Shown: positions 43,236 to 51,656 of the stretch, one piece after another | Layout: each line of letters starts with the position of its first letter | Position numbering within the stretch: the first letter of the stretch is position 1 | Source: Bacillota bacterium | GTDB lineage: Bacteria; Bacillota; Dethiobacteria; Dethiobacterales; Dethiobacteraceae | DNA: 64,000 nucleotides | NCBI GenBank assembly: GCA_018725565.1 | Contig: QLUR01000009.1 | Location: forward strand, 1 to 64,000 | Direction of reading: 5' to 3' | Made by a program: the position numbers and the translations under genes | Notes under the pieces: generated by a model | The model's database searches: none | Seen by the model: only the letters and a program-made list of their open reading frames with translations | What the model was told of the DNA's origin: nothing

Positions 43236-43691
43236 GTGAACGAGCAATCCAGGGAGGAACAATCGCTTTTTTTGGAATTTCCCTTGGAATCTCTTGATTT
43301 TATGCGAGCCGGTGAAGCTTCAAGCGAGCTCAAGCAGCGCTTAAAAAAATTGGGTGTAAAGCCTGAACTTGTGCGCAGGGCGGCTATAGCCGCCTATGAA
43401 GCGGAAATGAATGTAATTATACATGCCCGGAAGGGTACTATGCGGGTGGAGATTACTCCTGCCCGGCTGCTGATCCTGGTGGAAGACGAGGGGCCGGGGA
43501 TTATTGATATTGAACAGGCGATGCAAGAAGGGTTTTCCACTGCCTCTCAAGCGATAAGAGAATTAGGCTTCGGCGCCGGGATGGGGTTATCCAACATCAA
43601 GCGTTGCGCGGATGATTTAGTGATTCAGTCCACTCCCGACCAGGGAACAAGACTGCAGATCACTATAAACATTGAGAAAAGTGACAGGTGA
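43236..43691 (+). CDS. RsbW-like ATP-binding (HATPase) regulator
   Basis: The 151-residue protein is a lone GHKL ATPase domain. The N box is in AAYEAEMNVIIHARKG, G1 is VEDEGPGIIDIEQA and G2 GFGAGMGLSNIKRCAD. Small proteins of this kind (RsbW/SpoIIAB/RsbT-like) are serine kinases that act on partner proteins. Here it lies between a DRTGG protein and an H-cluster-type FeS protein, overlapping the latter by 4 bp, so a role in relaying the hydrogenase or redox signal is likely but inferred. Confidence 0.82.
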   Translation: MNEQSREEQSLFLEFPLESLDFMRAGEASSELKQRLKKLGVKPELVRRAAIAAYEAEMNVIIHARKGTMRVEITPARLLILVEDEGPGIIDIEQAMQEGFSTASQAIRELGFGAGMGLSNIKRCADDLVIQSTPDQGTRLQITINIEKSDR

Positions 43692-45034
43692 TCAAGATGA
43701 GCATCTACTATCATTCTGTCCGTCTCGACAGGGAAAAGTGCAAAGGGTGTGTTAATTGCATCAAAAAATGTCCTACGGAAGCTATCCGGGTACGCAGGGG
43801 CAAGGCAGAGATAAATGAGGAAAAGTGCATAGACTGCGGAGAGTGCATCAGGGCTTGTCCTAACCAGGCCAAATACGTGGAGACAGACTCCCTGGAAATG
43901 CTTAAATCATATCGCTGCAGCGTGGCATTGCCGCCCCCGTCATTATTTGGCCATATGCGGGCTACCGTACCACCGGATCAAGTGCTTTCAGCCCTTACCG
44001 ACATTGGTTTTGACAGTGTTTTCGAAGTGGCGGTGGGAGCCGATGTTGTAAGTTCTGAGATCAAACGTTTATTCAGGTCCGGAGAAATCAGCGGCCCAAT
44101 TATCTCCTCCGCCTGTCCGGCGGTAGTACGGTTGATTCAGGTACGTTTTCCTGATTTGACAGGGCGGGTCATGCCCTTATCCCCGCCTACAGAAGTTGCG
44201 GCTCAGCTTGCCCGGCAGGAGATGCTAAGCCGTCTGGGGTGTGCGGCAGGAGATATCGGTATTTTCTTCCTTACCCCCTGTGCGGCCAAGGTTACTTCTG
44301 TAAAAGCTCCTGTGAGCGGTATCCCGTCAAACATAGACGGTGCCATCGGCGTGCACCAGATCTATCCTCAACTTAACCGGTGTCTCAAGAAGCCTCATCA
44401 AAAACTGCTGAAATCTCTGGCGTCTGGTTCAGGTATGGCGTGGGGGATATCAGGCGGCGAGCGGTTGGCCGTAGGGTTGGAGAACTATCTGGTAGTCGAC
44501 GGGATCCATAACGTGATTAGCGTCCTGGAAGAACTGGAGATGGGGCACCTGGGGGGGATAGATTTTATTGAGGCCCAGGCCTGCACCGGGGGGTGCGTAG
44601 GGGGATATCTGCATGCTTTAAATACTTTTGTGGCCCGGGTGCAGCTGCGCAAGCTGGCCCGGGAGCTGGACAAAAAAAAGTCGCCTTCGGAAAAGCAACA
44701 CTCTCAGTTGGCCTGGCTGGACTGCCAGGTGCCCCGTATCACAGTTCAGCCGCGGCAAATAGTATACCTGGATACCGATATCAACAAAGCTATGATCAAG
44801 ATGGCCGACGCGGAGAGGGTTGCACAACTGCTGCCGGGATTGGACTGCGGCGCTTGTGGTGCACCAAACTGCAAGGCCTTGGCCGAAGATATCGTTTTGG
44901 GAAAAGCCAAGGAAACAGACTGCATCTTTGTCCTGCGGGAGAGGATTATGGACCTGAGTCTGCATGTCTATGATTTAGCGAAAATAAGGCCACCGGCTAT
45001 GAATCAGCCTGGCGGCGAAGGGAGTGAAAGCTAA
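43688..45034 (+). CDS. H-cluster-type [FeFe]-hydrogenase-like protein (HydS/sensory type)
   Basis: The 448-residue protein has two 4Fe-4S sites (CKGCVNCIKKCP, CIDCGECIRACP), an H-cluster domain and a C-terminal 4Fe-4S domain (LDCGACGAPNCKALAEDI...DC). The H-cluster cysteines are kept: C143 (SSACPAV), C198 (LTPCAAK), C299 and C303 (ACTGGCVGG). Position 142 is Ala instead of the proton-shuttle Cys, and the L2 Glu is missing (KVTSVKAP). This pattern fits slow or sensory hydrogenases such as HydS. GTG 43688 is given; ATG 43697 is an alternative. Confidence 0.85.
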   Translation: MIKMSIYYHSVRLDREKCKGCVNCIKKCPTEAIRVRRGKAEINEEKCIDCGECIRACPNQAKYVETDSLEMLKSYRCSVALPPPSLFGHMRATVPPDQVLSALTDIGFDSVFEVAVGADVVSSEIKRLFRSGEISGPIISSACPAVVRLIQVRFPDLTGRVMPLSPPTEVAAQLARQEMLSRLGCAAGDIGIFFLTPCAAKVTSVKAPVSGIPSNIDGAIGVHQIYPQLNRCLKKPHQKLLKSLASGSGMAWGISGGERLAVGLENYLVVDGIHNVISVLEELEMGHLGGIDFIEAQACTGGCVGGYLHALNTFVARVQLRKLARELDKKKSPSEKQHSQLAWLDCQVPRITVQPRQIVYLDTDINKAMIKMADAERVAQLLPGLDCGACGAPNCKALAEDIVLGKAKETDCIFVLRERIMDLSLHVYDLAKIRPPAMNQPGGEGSES

Positions 45035-45381
45035 TGAAACTGACAGAAGCAATCAAAGAACTGGCCCTCACAGTTGTTGCCGCGGTGGATATAGAATGTG
45101 AGATCAGCGGCGGTTATGTCTCAGACCTGTTAAGTAATGTTATGGCCCGTGCCGCTGCCGGGCAGGTTTGGATTACCCTGCAGGGACATCAGAATATTGT
45201 GGCCGTAGCCGTGTTGCTGGAACTGGCAGCAGTCATTGTCGCCGGCGGGGTGCAGCCTGATGAGGAAACTAAACAGAAGGCTGTTTCTGAAGGAGTAACC
45301 CTTCTTGCCACTCCGCTGCCGATATTTGAGGTTGCCGGGCGTCTTTACCAGTTGGGGCTGCGAGGCGGTGACAACGCTTAA
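45034..45381 (+). CDS. DRTGG-domain protein 2
   Basis: The 115-residue protein resembles the DRTGG protein at 42862 in size and fold, with SGGYVSDLLSNVMARAAAGQ, IVAVAVLLELAAVIVAGGV and GVTLLATPLPIFEVAGRL. The ATG overlaps the stop of the FeS protein by 1 bp. Two DRTGG proteins flanking one ATPase and one FeS sensor suggest they act as a pair, perhaps as phosphorylated partners of the ATPase; this is inference. Confidence 0.72.
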   Translation: MKLTEAIKELALTVVAAVDIECEISGGYVSDLLSNVMARAAAGQVWITLQGHQNIVAVAVLLELAAVIVAGGVQPDEETKQKAVSEGVTLLATPLPIFEVAGRLYQLGLRGGDNA

Positions 45382-45449
45382 ACGGTCACAACTTATTTAT
45401 TCTTCTCTTTTTTTTTTGGAAAGAGACGGACTCGGGGAAGGAGGAGTTT

Positions 45450-45479
45450 ATGTTTTCCACTGCTGTTAGTTTGCTTTAA
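45450..45479 (+). CDS. Possible 9-codon leader peptide before the nuoE-like gene
   Basis: ATG 45450 lies 5-6 bases after GGAAGGAGGAG and opens MFSTAVSLL then TAA. A weak hairpin CTTGGGG...CCCCAG (about 45488-45514) follows, before the nuoE-like gene at 45536. The strong ribosome site on such a short frame suggests translation-coupled control, but it could be chance. Confidence 0.35.
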   Translation: MFSTAVSLL

Positions 45480-45535
45480 TCGGTTTAGCTTGGGGTTCCG
45501 GTAATTTTTCCCCAGAGAACAAGGAGGTTGAGAAG

Positions 45536-46033
45536 ATGTTTGAAGGCGCTTGTGCCTGTGCCCAGCAGCTGCCGAACAACGGTGATTATGACCGGCTGGC
45601 GGAGTTGTTGAATAAGTATAAACAACAAAAAGGTGCTTTGATTCCGATGTTGCAGGAAACGCAAAAGTTATTCGGTTATTTGCCGGAACCGGCTATGGAG
45701 CAGATCGCCAGGGCCTTTGCTGTGCCGCTTGGCCATATTTACGGTGTTGCTACTTTTTATGCTCAATTTTATCTTGAGCCGCGTGGCCGGCATGTGATCA
45801 GGGTTTGTCAGGGAACGGCCTGCCATGTGCGGGGCTCGTCCAAAATTCTCGATCGGGTCAAACAGGAACTTGGGATCAATGCCGGGGAGACCACCAAGGA
45901 TTTCCGTTATACCATTGAACCGGTGGCTTGTATAGGTGCTTGCGGTTTGGCGCCGGTTATGATGATTAATGAGAACACCCACGGCCGCCTGACGCCGGAA
46001 ATGATGTCGAAGATCTTGCTCAAATATGAGTAG
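45536..46033 (+). CDS. NuoE-like 2Fe-2S subunit of NADH-linked hydrogenase (HydC)
   Basis: The 165-residue thioredoxin-like ferredoxin carries one 2Fe-2S cluster with cysteines in VCQGTACHVRGSSKI and EPVACIGACGLAPVM. In trimeric [FeFe]-hydrogenases this subunit passes electrons between NuoF-like and HydA subunits. The helical N-terminus (LAELLNKYKQQKGALIPMLQET) is typical. ATG 45536 follows AAGGAGG. Confidence 0.92.
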   Translation: MFEGACACAQQLPNNGDYDRLAELLNKYKQQKGALIPMLQETQKLFGYLPEPAMEQIARAFAVPLGHIYGVATFYAQFYLEPRGRHVIRVCQGTACHVRGSSKILDRVKQELGINAGETTKDFRYTIEPVACIGACGLAPVMMINENTHGRLTPEMMSKILLKYE

Positions 46034-46041
46034 GAGAGCCG

Positions 46042-46590
46042 ATGGAAGAGTTGTCTTTGCATATTCTTGATCTGGTTCAGAACTCTCTGGGTGCGGGTGC
46101 CGGCTGTATCGAAATCGTAATTGAGGAAAATACGGACCGCGACCTGTTCCTGGTGGAAATCCATGATGATGGAAAGGGGATGAGCCGTGAATTTGTAGAG
46201 CGTGTCCTAAACCCTTTTACTACGACACGAACTACCCGACGGGTGGGTCTGGGACTGTCTCTGCTGGAAATGGCAACCCGGCAATGCAATGGCGGAATTG
46301 AGATAGATTCAGAACTAGGGAGAGGAACCAAGGTAAGGGCGGTTTTTCAGCACAGCCACTGGGACCGTGCGCCGCTTGGCAATATTAAGGCCACCTTAAT
46401 AACTATCATTAGTGCCAACCCGCTGGTGCGTCTGGTCTACCGTCACCGGGTTAACAACCGGAGTTTTTCTTTGGATACTGAGGAAGTAATAACAGTTTTA
46501 GGTGATATACCCCTTAATCATATGGCAGTCCTGGACTGGTTGGAAAACTACCTGAGCCAGGAATTGAACGAGCTATACGGAGGAGGATAG
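46042..46590 (+). CDS. Stand-alone histidine-kinase-type ATPase protein
   Basis: The 182-residue protein has a GHKL domain without a dimerisation/His domain: N box HILDLVQNSLGAGAGCIEIVI, G1 IHDDGKGMSREF, G2 RRVGLGLSLLEMATRQCNGG, and the GRGTKV end. About 60 residues of unknown type follow (NIKATLITIISANPLVRLVY). Genes of this kind commonly sit between nuoE- and nuoF-like genes of clostridial hydrogenases. It may phosphorylate a partner or regulate assembly. It is 8 bp after nuoE and 3 bp before the next gene. Confidence 0.82.
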   Translation: MEELSLHILDLVQNSLGAGAGCIEIVIEENTDRDLFLVEIHDDGKGMSREFVERVLNPFTTTRTTRRVGLGLSLLEMATRQCNGGIEIDSELGRGTKVRAVFQHSHWDRAPLGNIKATLITIISANPLVRLVYRHRVNNRSFSLDTEEVITVLGDIPLNHMAVLDWLENYLSQELNELYGGG

Positions 46591-46593
46591 ACG

Positions 46594-46965
46594 GTGGCGA
46601 CACTAAAGAGTTTGGATGATTTGCGCAAACTGCGCGAGCAGGTTCAGGGAGAGATTACTGAACGTTTTGGCGGTGAAGTGAAGATTATCGTGGGGATGGG
46701 TACCTGTGGCATTGCAGCCGGGGCCCGTGACGTGATGACGGCAATATTGCAGGAGCTGCGCACCCGCAATATTCAGGCTGCGATTACACAAACAGGGTGC
46801 GTGGGTATGTGTGAAAGGGAACCTTTGATAGACATTGTGCGGCCCGGCGAAGAAAGGATAACCTATGGCAGAGTTACGCCTGTGGATGCCAAACGGCTGG
46901 TAGCGGAACATGTTGTTCACGGCCGGGTAGTGGAGGATCTGGTTGTAGCGAGGTTTGAGGAATAA
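46594..46965 (+). CDS. Thioredoxin-like 2Fe-2S ferredoxin
   Basis: The 123-residue protein has cysteines in VGMGTCGIAAGARDV and QTGCVGMCEREPLIDIV, the spacing of the thioredoxin-fold 2Fe-2S family. It probably feeds electrons to or from the NuoF-like subunit encoded 27 bp downstream, or is an auxiliary subunit of the hydrogenase. GTG 46594 is the start. Confidence 0.88.
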   Translation: MATLKSLDDLRKLREQVQGEITERFGGEVKIIVGMGTCGIAAGARDVMTAILQELRTRNIQAAITQTGCVGMCEREPLIDIVRPGEERITYGRVTPVDAKRLVAEHVVHGRVVEDLVVARFEE

Positions 46966-46992
46966 ACTCGGCTAATGTAAGGAGGCAGTGGA

Positions 46993-48786
46993 ATGGAATT
47001 AGTTCGTGCCCACGTCTTGGTTTGCGGAGGTACCGGTTGCGTTTCTTCTGGTTGTCATAAAGTGCAAGAAGCGCTGCACCGGGAGCTGGCGAAGCATAAG
47101 ATTGAAAAAGAAGTCAAGATTGTGGAAACCGGCTGTCATGGTTTTTGTGAGAAAGGCCCTCTGGTAATAGTCTACCCGGAAGGGACCTTTTATACCCTGG
47201 TGCAGCCCGAAGACGTCCCCGAGCTGGTAGAGGAGCATCTGTTGAAAGGGCGCATTGTTCGCCGGCTCTTATACACTGAACCTATGACGCAAAAGCAGGT
47301 GCCCGGCTATAAAGAAATCGTATTTTATAGAAAGCAGCAGCGTATTGTGCTGCGAAACTGCGGCTATATCGATCCCGAAAAGATAGAAGAGTATGTGGCC
47401 AGGGACGGCTATGCCGCTTTGGTTAAGGTTTTGGGAGAGATGACCCCTGAACAGGTTATTGAAGAGATAAAAGCATCGGGTTTGCGCGGCCGGGGCGGCG
47501 CGGGGTTCTCCACTGGCCTGAAGTGGGGCTTTTGTGCCAAAGCTGCCGGCGACAAGAAATTTATCATCTGTAACGCTGACGAAGGAGACCCCGGAGCCTT
47601 TATGGACCGGAGCATCCTGGAGGGTGATCCGCACAGTGTTTTGGAAGGCATGCTGATAGGTGCTTACGCTATTGGCGCCGATGAAGGGTATCTTTATGTC
47701 CGGGCGGAGTATCCATTGGCGATCAAGCGTTTGCGGATCGCCCTGGAGCAGGCGGAAGCGATGGGTTTGATGGGAGAAAATATTCTGGGGACCGGTTTCA
47801 ACTTGCGCCTTCATATTAAGGAAGGGGCGGGTGCTTTCGTCTGCGGTGAGGAAACTGCGCTTATGGCTTCTATTGAGGGCTACCGGGGGATGCCGCGCCC
47901 CAGGCCTCCATTCCCGGCCATCAAAGGTTTATGGGACAAGCCTACAAACATCAATAATGTGGAAACATTTGCTAATGTCCCCCATATTATCCGTAACGGC
48001 GCCAGCTGGTTTGCGGCCATGGGGACGGAAAAGAGTAAGGGGACCAAGGTTTTCGCCCTGACCGGCAAAGTAAAGAATACCGGTTTGGTTGAGGTGCCTA
48101 TGGGGATTCCTATGCGGGAGATAGTTTTCGATATAGGGGATGGTATCCTCGACGACAAGAAATTTAAAGCGGTCCAGATCGGCGGTCCTTCCGGCGGCTG
48201 CTTGCCGGAAGAGAAGATGGATCTGCCGGTTGATTATGAATCGCTGACCGGGGCCGGGGCCATTGTGGGTTCAGGCGGCTTGGTGGTAATGGATGAGACC
48301 ACTTGCATGGTGGATGTGGCTAAATACTTTCTTGACTTTACCCGCCGGGAATCTTGCGGTAAATGCACACCTTGCCGTGAGGGCACCCAAAGGATGAGGG
48401 AGATGCTGGAAAGATTCAGCAAGGGTCAGGGGTCGCTGGATGATCTTGATATTTTGGCCAACCTGGCACAGACGATTAAAGATACCTCTCTGTGCGGCTT
48501 GGGACAAACCGCTCCTAACCCCATCATAACTACTTTACGCTATTTCCATGATGAATATGTAGCACACATCATAGATAAAAAATGCCCTGCGGGTGTTTGC
48601 CAGGAACTCTTGACTTATCTGATTTTAGTTGATATGTGTAACGGTTGCACTGCCTGCGTCAAGGTTTGTCCCGTTGATGCAATCAGCGGCGAGAAAAAGC
48701 AACCCCATATTATCAATCAACAAAGATGTATTAAATGTGGCGCCTGTCTGAGCAAATGCCGCTTCGACGCCATAAGCCTCCAGTAG
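46993..48786 (+). CDS. NuoF-like NADH/FMN subunit of [FeFe]-hydrogenase (HydB)
   Basis: The 597-residue flavoprotein has an N-terminal 2Fe-2S ferredoxin domain (CGGTGCVSSGCHKVQ, TGCHGFCEKGPL). The NADH/FMN domain has LRGRGGAGFSTGLKWGF and NADEGDPGAFMDR. The NuoF 4Fe-4S site is ESCGKCTPCREGTQRM, and two C-terminal 4Fe-4S sites are CNGCTACVKVCP and CIKCGACLSKC. This is the HydB layout in electron-bifurcating hydrogenases, where FMN splits electrons between NAD and ferredoxin. ATG 46993 follows AAGGAGG. Confidence 0.94.
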   Translation: MELVRAHVLVCGGTGCVSSGCHKVQEALHRELAKHKIEKEVKIVETGCHGFCEKGPLVIVYPEGTFYTLVQPEDVPELVEEHLLKGRIVRRLLYTEPMTQKQVPGYKEIVFYRKQQRIVLRNCGYIDPEKIEEYVARDGYAALVKVLGEMTPEQVIEEIKASGLRGRGGAGFSTGLKWGFCAKAAGDKKFIICNADEGDPGAFMDRSILEGDPHSVLEGMLIGAYAIGADEGYLYVRAEYPLAIKRLRIALEQAEAMGLMGENILGTGFNLRLHIKEGAGAFVCGEETALMASIEGYRGMPRPRPPFPAIKGLWDKPTNINNVETFANVPHIIRNGASWFAAMGTEKSKGTKVFALTGKVKNTGLVEVPMGIPMREIVFDIGDGILDDKKFKAVQIGGPSGGCLPEEKMDLPVDYESLTGAGAIVGSGGLVVMDETTCMVDVAKYFLDFTRRESCGKCTPCREGTQRMREMLERFSKGQGSLDDLDILANLAQTIKDTSLCGLGQTAPNPIITTLRYFHDEYVAHIIDKKCPAGVCQELLTYLILVDMCNGCTACVKVCPVDAISGEKKQPHIINQQRCIKCGACLSKCRFDAISLQ

Positions 48787-48809
48787 AATCGGGGAAGGAG
48801 TGTTAAAAA

Positions 48810-50540
48810 ATGGATATGATAACTGTAAAGATTGACGGAAAAGACATTCAGGTGCCAGCAGATGCCACGGTGTTGACAGCTGCGCAGATGGCTGGTATCG
48901 ATATCCCCACACTGTGCTATTATCCTGGCTTGCGGCCGGAGGGAGCTTGCCGGGTCTGTGCGGTAGAAGTGGAAGGGGTCAAAAGCCTGGTGGCGAGCTG
49001 TGTGTATCCGGTTACCCCGGGAGCGGTGATACACACCAATACCCCCCGGGTCAGGAATGCCCGCCGTACTATTGTTGAGTTAATGCTGGCCAATCATCCC
49101 AACAGCTGCCTGACTTGTGAACGTAACAACAACTGTGAGCTGCAGCAAATAGCTTTCAAAGTGGGAGTGCGGAAGGTTTCTTTTAGCGGTGAGCGCAGGG
49201 AATGGCTCAAAGACGAGACCAGCCCCTCGGTGGTGCGTGATCCCGAAAAATGTATCCTCTGCGGCCGCTGCGTGAAGGTCTGTAACGATATACAGTCTGC
49301 GGGTATTTTAAATTATAACAACCGGGGATTTGACACCCTTGTAGCGCCGGTTCTGAACCGGGGACTGGGCAGCACTTCCTGCGTGGCCTGCGGACAGTGC
49401 AGCGTGGTGTGTCCAGTGGGTGCCATCACTGAGAAAAATGATGTTGACGAGGTGTGGCGCGCTCTGTCAGACCCCAAGCTTCATGTGGTGGTGCAAACGG
49501 CTCCTGCGGTGCGGGTAGCCATTGGAGAGGAATTCGGTCTCACTTCGTCGGTTGAAACGGGCAAGCTGGTAGCGGGGTTGCGAAGACTGGGTTTTGACCG
49601 GGTATTCGACACAGATTTTACTGCAGACCTGACCATAATTGAAGAAGCTCATGAGCTTTTGCACAGAATACAAAACGGTGGCACGTTGCCCATGATTACC
49701 TCTTGCAGCCCTGGCTGGATTAAGTTTTTGGAGCACAACTATCCTGCATTGCTGCCGCACCTGTCTACCTGCAAGTCGCCTCAGCAGATGTTTGGAGCCC
49801 TGGCAAAAAGCTACTATGCTGATAAGATGGGCTTAAAACCTGAAGAGATTTACGTCGTATCGATTATGCCCTGTACAGCCAAGAAGTATGAGGCAAAACG
49901 TCCGGAAATGAGCCGGGACGGTATTGTCGACGTAGATGCCGTGTTGACGACACGGGAGCTAGGGCGGATGTTTGAAGAAGCGGGGATAGATTTTGCCAAA
50001 CTGCCTGACGAAGAATTTGATGAACCCATGGGAATTTCCACCGGGGCGGCTGTTATCTTCGGGGCTAGCGGCGGTGTGATGGAGGCTGCTCTGAGGACGG
50101 CGGTGGAGGTTATTACCGGTAAGGAGCTGCACGATATCGAGTTTGCTCAGGTGCGCGGCCTGGAAGGCATTAAGGAAGCGACACTGGATGTAGCCGGTCA
50201 AAAGGTTAAGGTGGCGGTTGCCAACGGCTTGGCTAATGCCCGTAAGCTGATGGATCTTCTGGCCGCGGGTCAGGCCGATTACCACTTTATCGAAATCATG
50301 TCCTGCCCTGGCGGCTGTATCGGTGGCGGCGGGCAGCCTCTGCCGGTGGATATGGAGGTGCGCTTAGCCCGTATGAAAGCCATCTATCAAGCCGACCGGG
50401 ATCTGCCCTTGCGGAAATCACATGAAAATCCGGCCGTAAAGGAGCTGTACAAGACTTTTCTTGGTAAGCCCCTGGGTCACAAATCTCACGAACTGCTGCA
50501 CACAAGCTATACTTGCCGGCCTCTGTTCAAAGAATGTTAA
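48810..50540 (+). CDS. hydA: [FeFe]-hydrogenase catalytic subunit HydA
   Basis: The 576-residue protein contains, in order, a 2Fe-2S domain (CYYPGLRPEGACRVC), the His-Cys 4Fe-4S site (HPNSCLTCERNNNC), two 4Fe-4S sites (CILCGRCVKVC, CVACGQCSVVC) and the H-cluster. L1 is TSCSPGW (297-303), L2 MPCTAKKYE (from 353) and L3 EIMSCPGGCIGGGGQP (from 495). The second L1 position is Ser where many enzymes have Cys. With the NuoE- and NuoF-like subunits it forms an NAD(H)- and probably ferredoxin-dependent complex for H2 production or uptake. No signal peptide. Confidence 0.96.
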   Translation: MDMITVKIDGKDIQVPADATVLTAAQMAGIDIPTLCYYPGLRPEGACRVCAVEVEGVKSLVASCVYPVTPGAVIHTNTPRVRNARRTIVELMLANHPNSCLTCERNNNCELQQIAFKVGVRKVSFSGERREWLKDETSPSVVRDPEKCILCGRCVKVCNDIQSAGILNYNNRGFDTLVAPVLNRGLGSTSCVACGQCSVVCPVGAITEKNDVDEVWRALSDPKLHVVVQTAPAVRVAIGEEFGLTSSVETGKLVAGLRRLGFDRVFDTDFTADLTIIEEAHELLHRIQNGGTLPMITSCSPGWIKFLEHNYPALLPHLSTCKSPQQMFGALAKSYYADKMGLKPEEIYVVSIMPCTAKKYEAKRPEMSRDGIVDVDAVLTTRELGRMFEEAGIDFAKLPDEEFDEPMGISTGAAVIFGASGGVMEAALRTAVEVITGKELHDIEFAQVRGLEGIKEATLDVAGQKVKVAVANGLANARKLMDLLAAGQADYHFIEIMSCPGGCIGGGGQPLPVDMEVRLARMKAIYQADRDLPLRKSHENPAVKELYKTFLGKPLGHKSHELLHTSYTCRPLFKEC

Positions 50541-50839
50541 AATCTGCAGAATATCGGAAACCGGCTTTTGTCCTGTAATATTGAGCCTGATTTTTAAGCG
50601 GGACAACCTGGCACTACGGCGAAGATATCAGCATTTGCAGCACTATAAGACAACTTTTATGCCGTAGCGGAGCAAGGCAAAACACAAGGAAGCATGGCTG
50701 TCTTTGGCCTTTCGCTGTAGTGTCGGGTAAACTTGCACAAAAACCTCCGGATATGTTTCTACTTTACACAAAAATCATACAAATGAAGGTCTGCTTTTGA
50801 AATGCGGGAAACTAAAGCTGTTTTCTCAAGTCAGGGCTT
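50541..50839. other. Gap after hydA with related inverted repeats
   Basis: No gene seen. Three related short segments occur: GGCACTACGGCGAAG (about 50609), ATGCCGTAGCGGA (about 50658) and CTTTCGCTGTAGTGTC (about 50714). The first and third are near-perfect inverse copies, and the second is inverse to the first. They can form alternative hairpins, perhaps ending the hydrogenase transcript. Confidence 0.4.
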
Positions 50840-51637
50840 ATGATGAGCGTGTTTGCAGAACAGATTGATGTACCTATGCTTACCCGGTATCAGGCAGATT
50901 TGCATATTCATACCGTGCTTTCTCCATGCGCCAGTCTGGATATGGGACCTGCCAACATTGTTCGTGCGGCCCGCCGCCTGGGAACAGGTATTATAGCTAT
51001 TGCCGATCATCATTCGGTGGCCAATGTACCCGCAGTGGCGGAATACGCGGGTGAGGGACCGCCCTTGGTTATTCCCGGTATCGAGGTGCAGACCAAGGAA
51101 GAGGTTCATTTGCTCTGTCTCTTCCCGGATTTGAATACGGCGGATGATTTTGCCGCACTGATCAGGGATAAGCTGCCGCCTGTACGTAACCGGCCGGACC
51201 TTTTTGGGGAACAGGTAGTAGTCAACGGGGCGGAGGAGATTCTCTACTTTGAGGAAATCCTCCTTGCTGGTTCGGTTGAGATGACGGTAGAAGCTGTGGC
51301 AAGGGAAGTAATCAAGAGAGAGGGTTTGTTGATCCCTTCCCATGTTGACAGGCCTGCTTACAGCCTGCTGGCCAATTTAGGTTTTCTCCCTCCGGGCTTG
51401 ACAGTTCATGCCTTGGAAATATCACGACCTCAGCACATAGATAAGCTGCTGACCGAGCATCCCAATTTAAAGGATATCGTCTTTATCACTTCTTCGGACG
51501 CTCATTTTCTGAGTCAAATGGATACTAAATATGTAACTGTGTTTTATTTGGCCGGGCTGACTTTTGGGGAAATCAAGCTGGCTTTTGGAGGCAAGGCGGG
51601 GAGAAGGGTTTTGATCGAAGCAAGAGATACGAAATAA
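50840..51637 (+). CDS. PHP-domain phosphoesterase
   Basis: The 265-residue protein is a PHP metal-dependent phosphoesterase with ADLHIHTVLSPCASLDM, IAIADHHSVANVPA, PGIEVQTKEEVHLLCLF and a late TSSDAHFLSQM. PHP proteins of this size are often near clostridial hydrogenase and DRTGG genes. The substrate is unknown; nucleoside 3',5'-bisphosphates are a known target of some relatives. The start could be ATG 50840 or an ATG 12 codons later, before LTRYQADLHIH. Confidence 0.85.
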   Translation: MMSVFAEQIDVPMLTRYQADLHIHTVLSPCASLDMGPANIVRAARRLGTGIIAIADHHSVANVPAVAEYAGEGPPLVIPGIEVQTKEEVHLLCLFPDLNTADDFAALIRDKLPPVRNRPDLFGEQVVVNGAEEILYFEEILLAGSVEMTVEAVAREVIKREGLLIPSHVDRPAYSLLANLGFLPPGLTVHALEISRPQHIDKLLTEHPNLKDIVFITSSDAHFLSQMDTKYVTVFYLAGLTFGEIKLAFGGKAGRRVLIEARDTK

Positions 51638-51656
51638 TGTATGTAGCATAGTTTTG

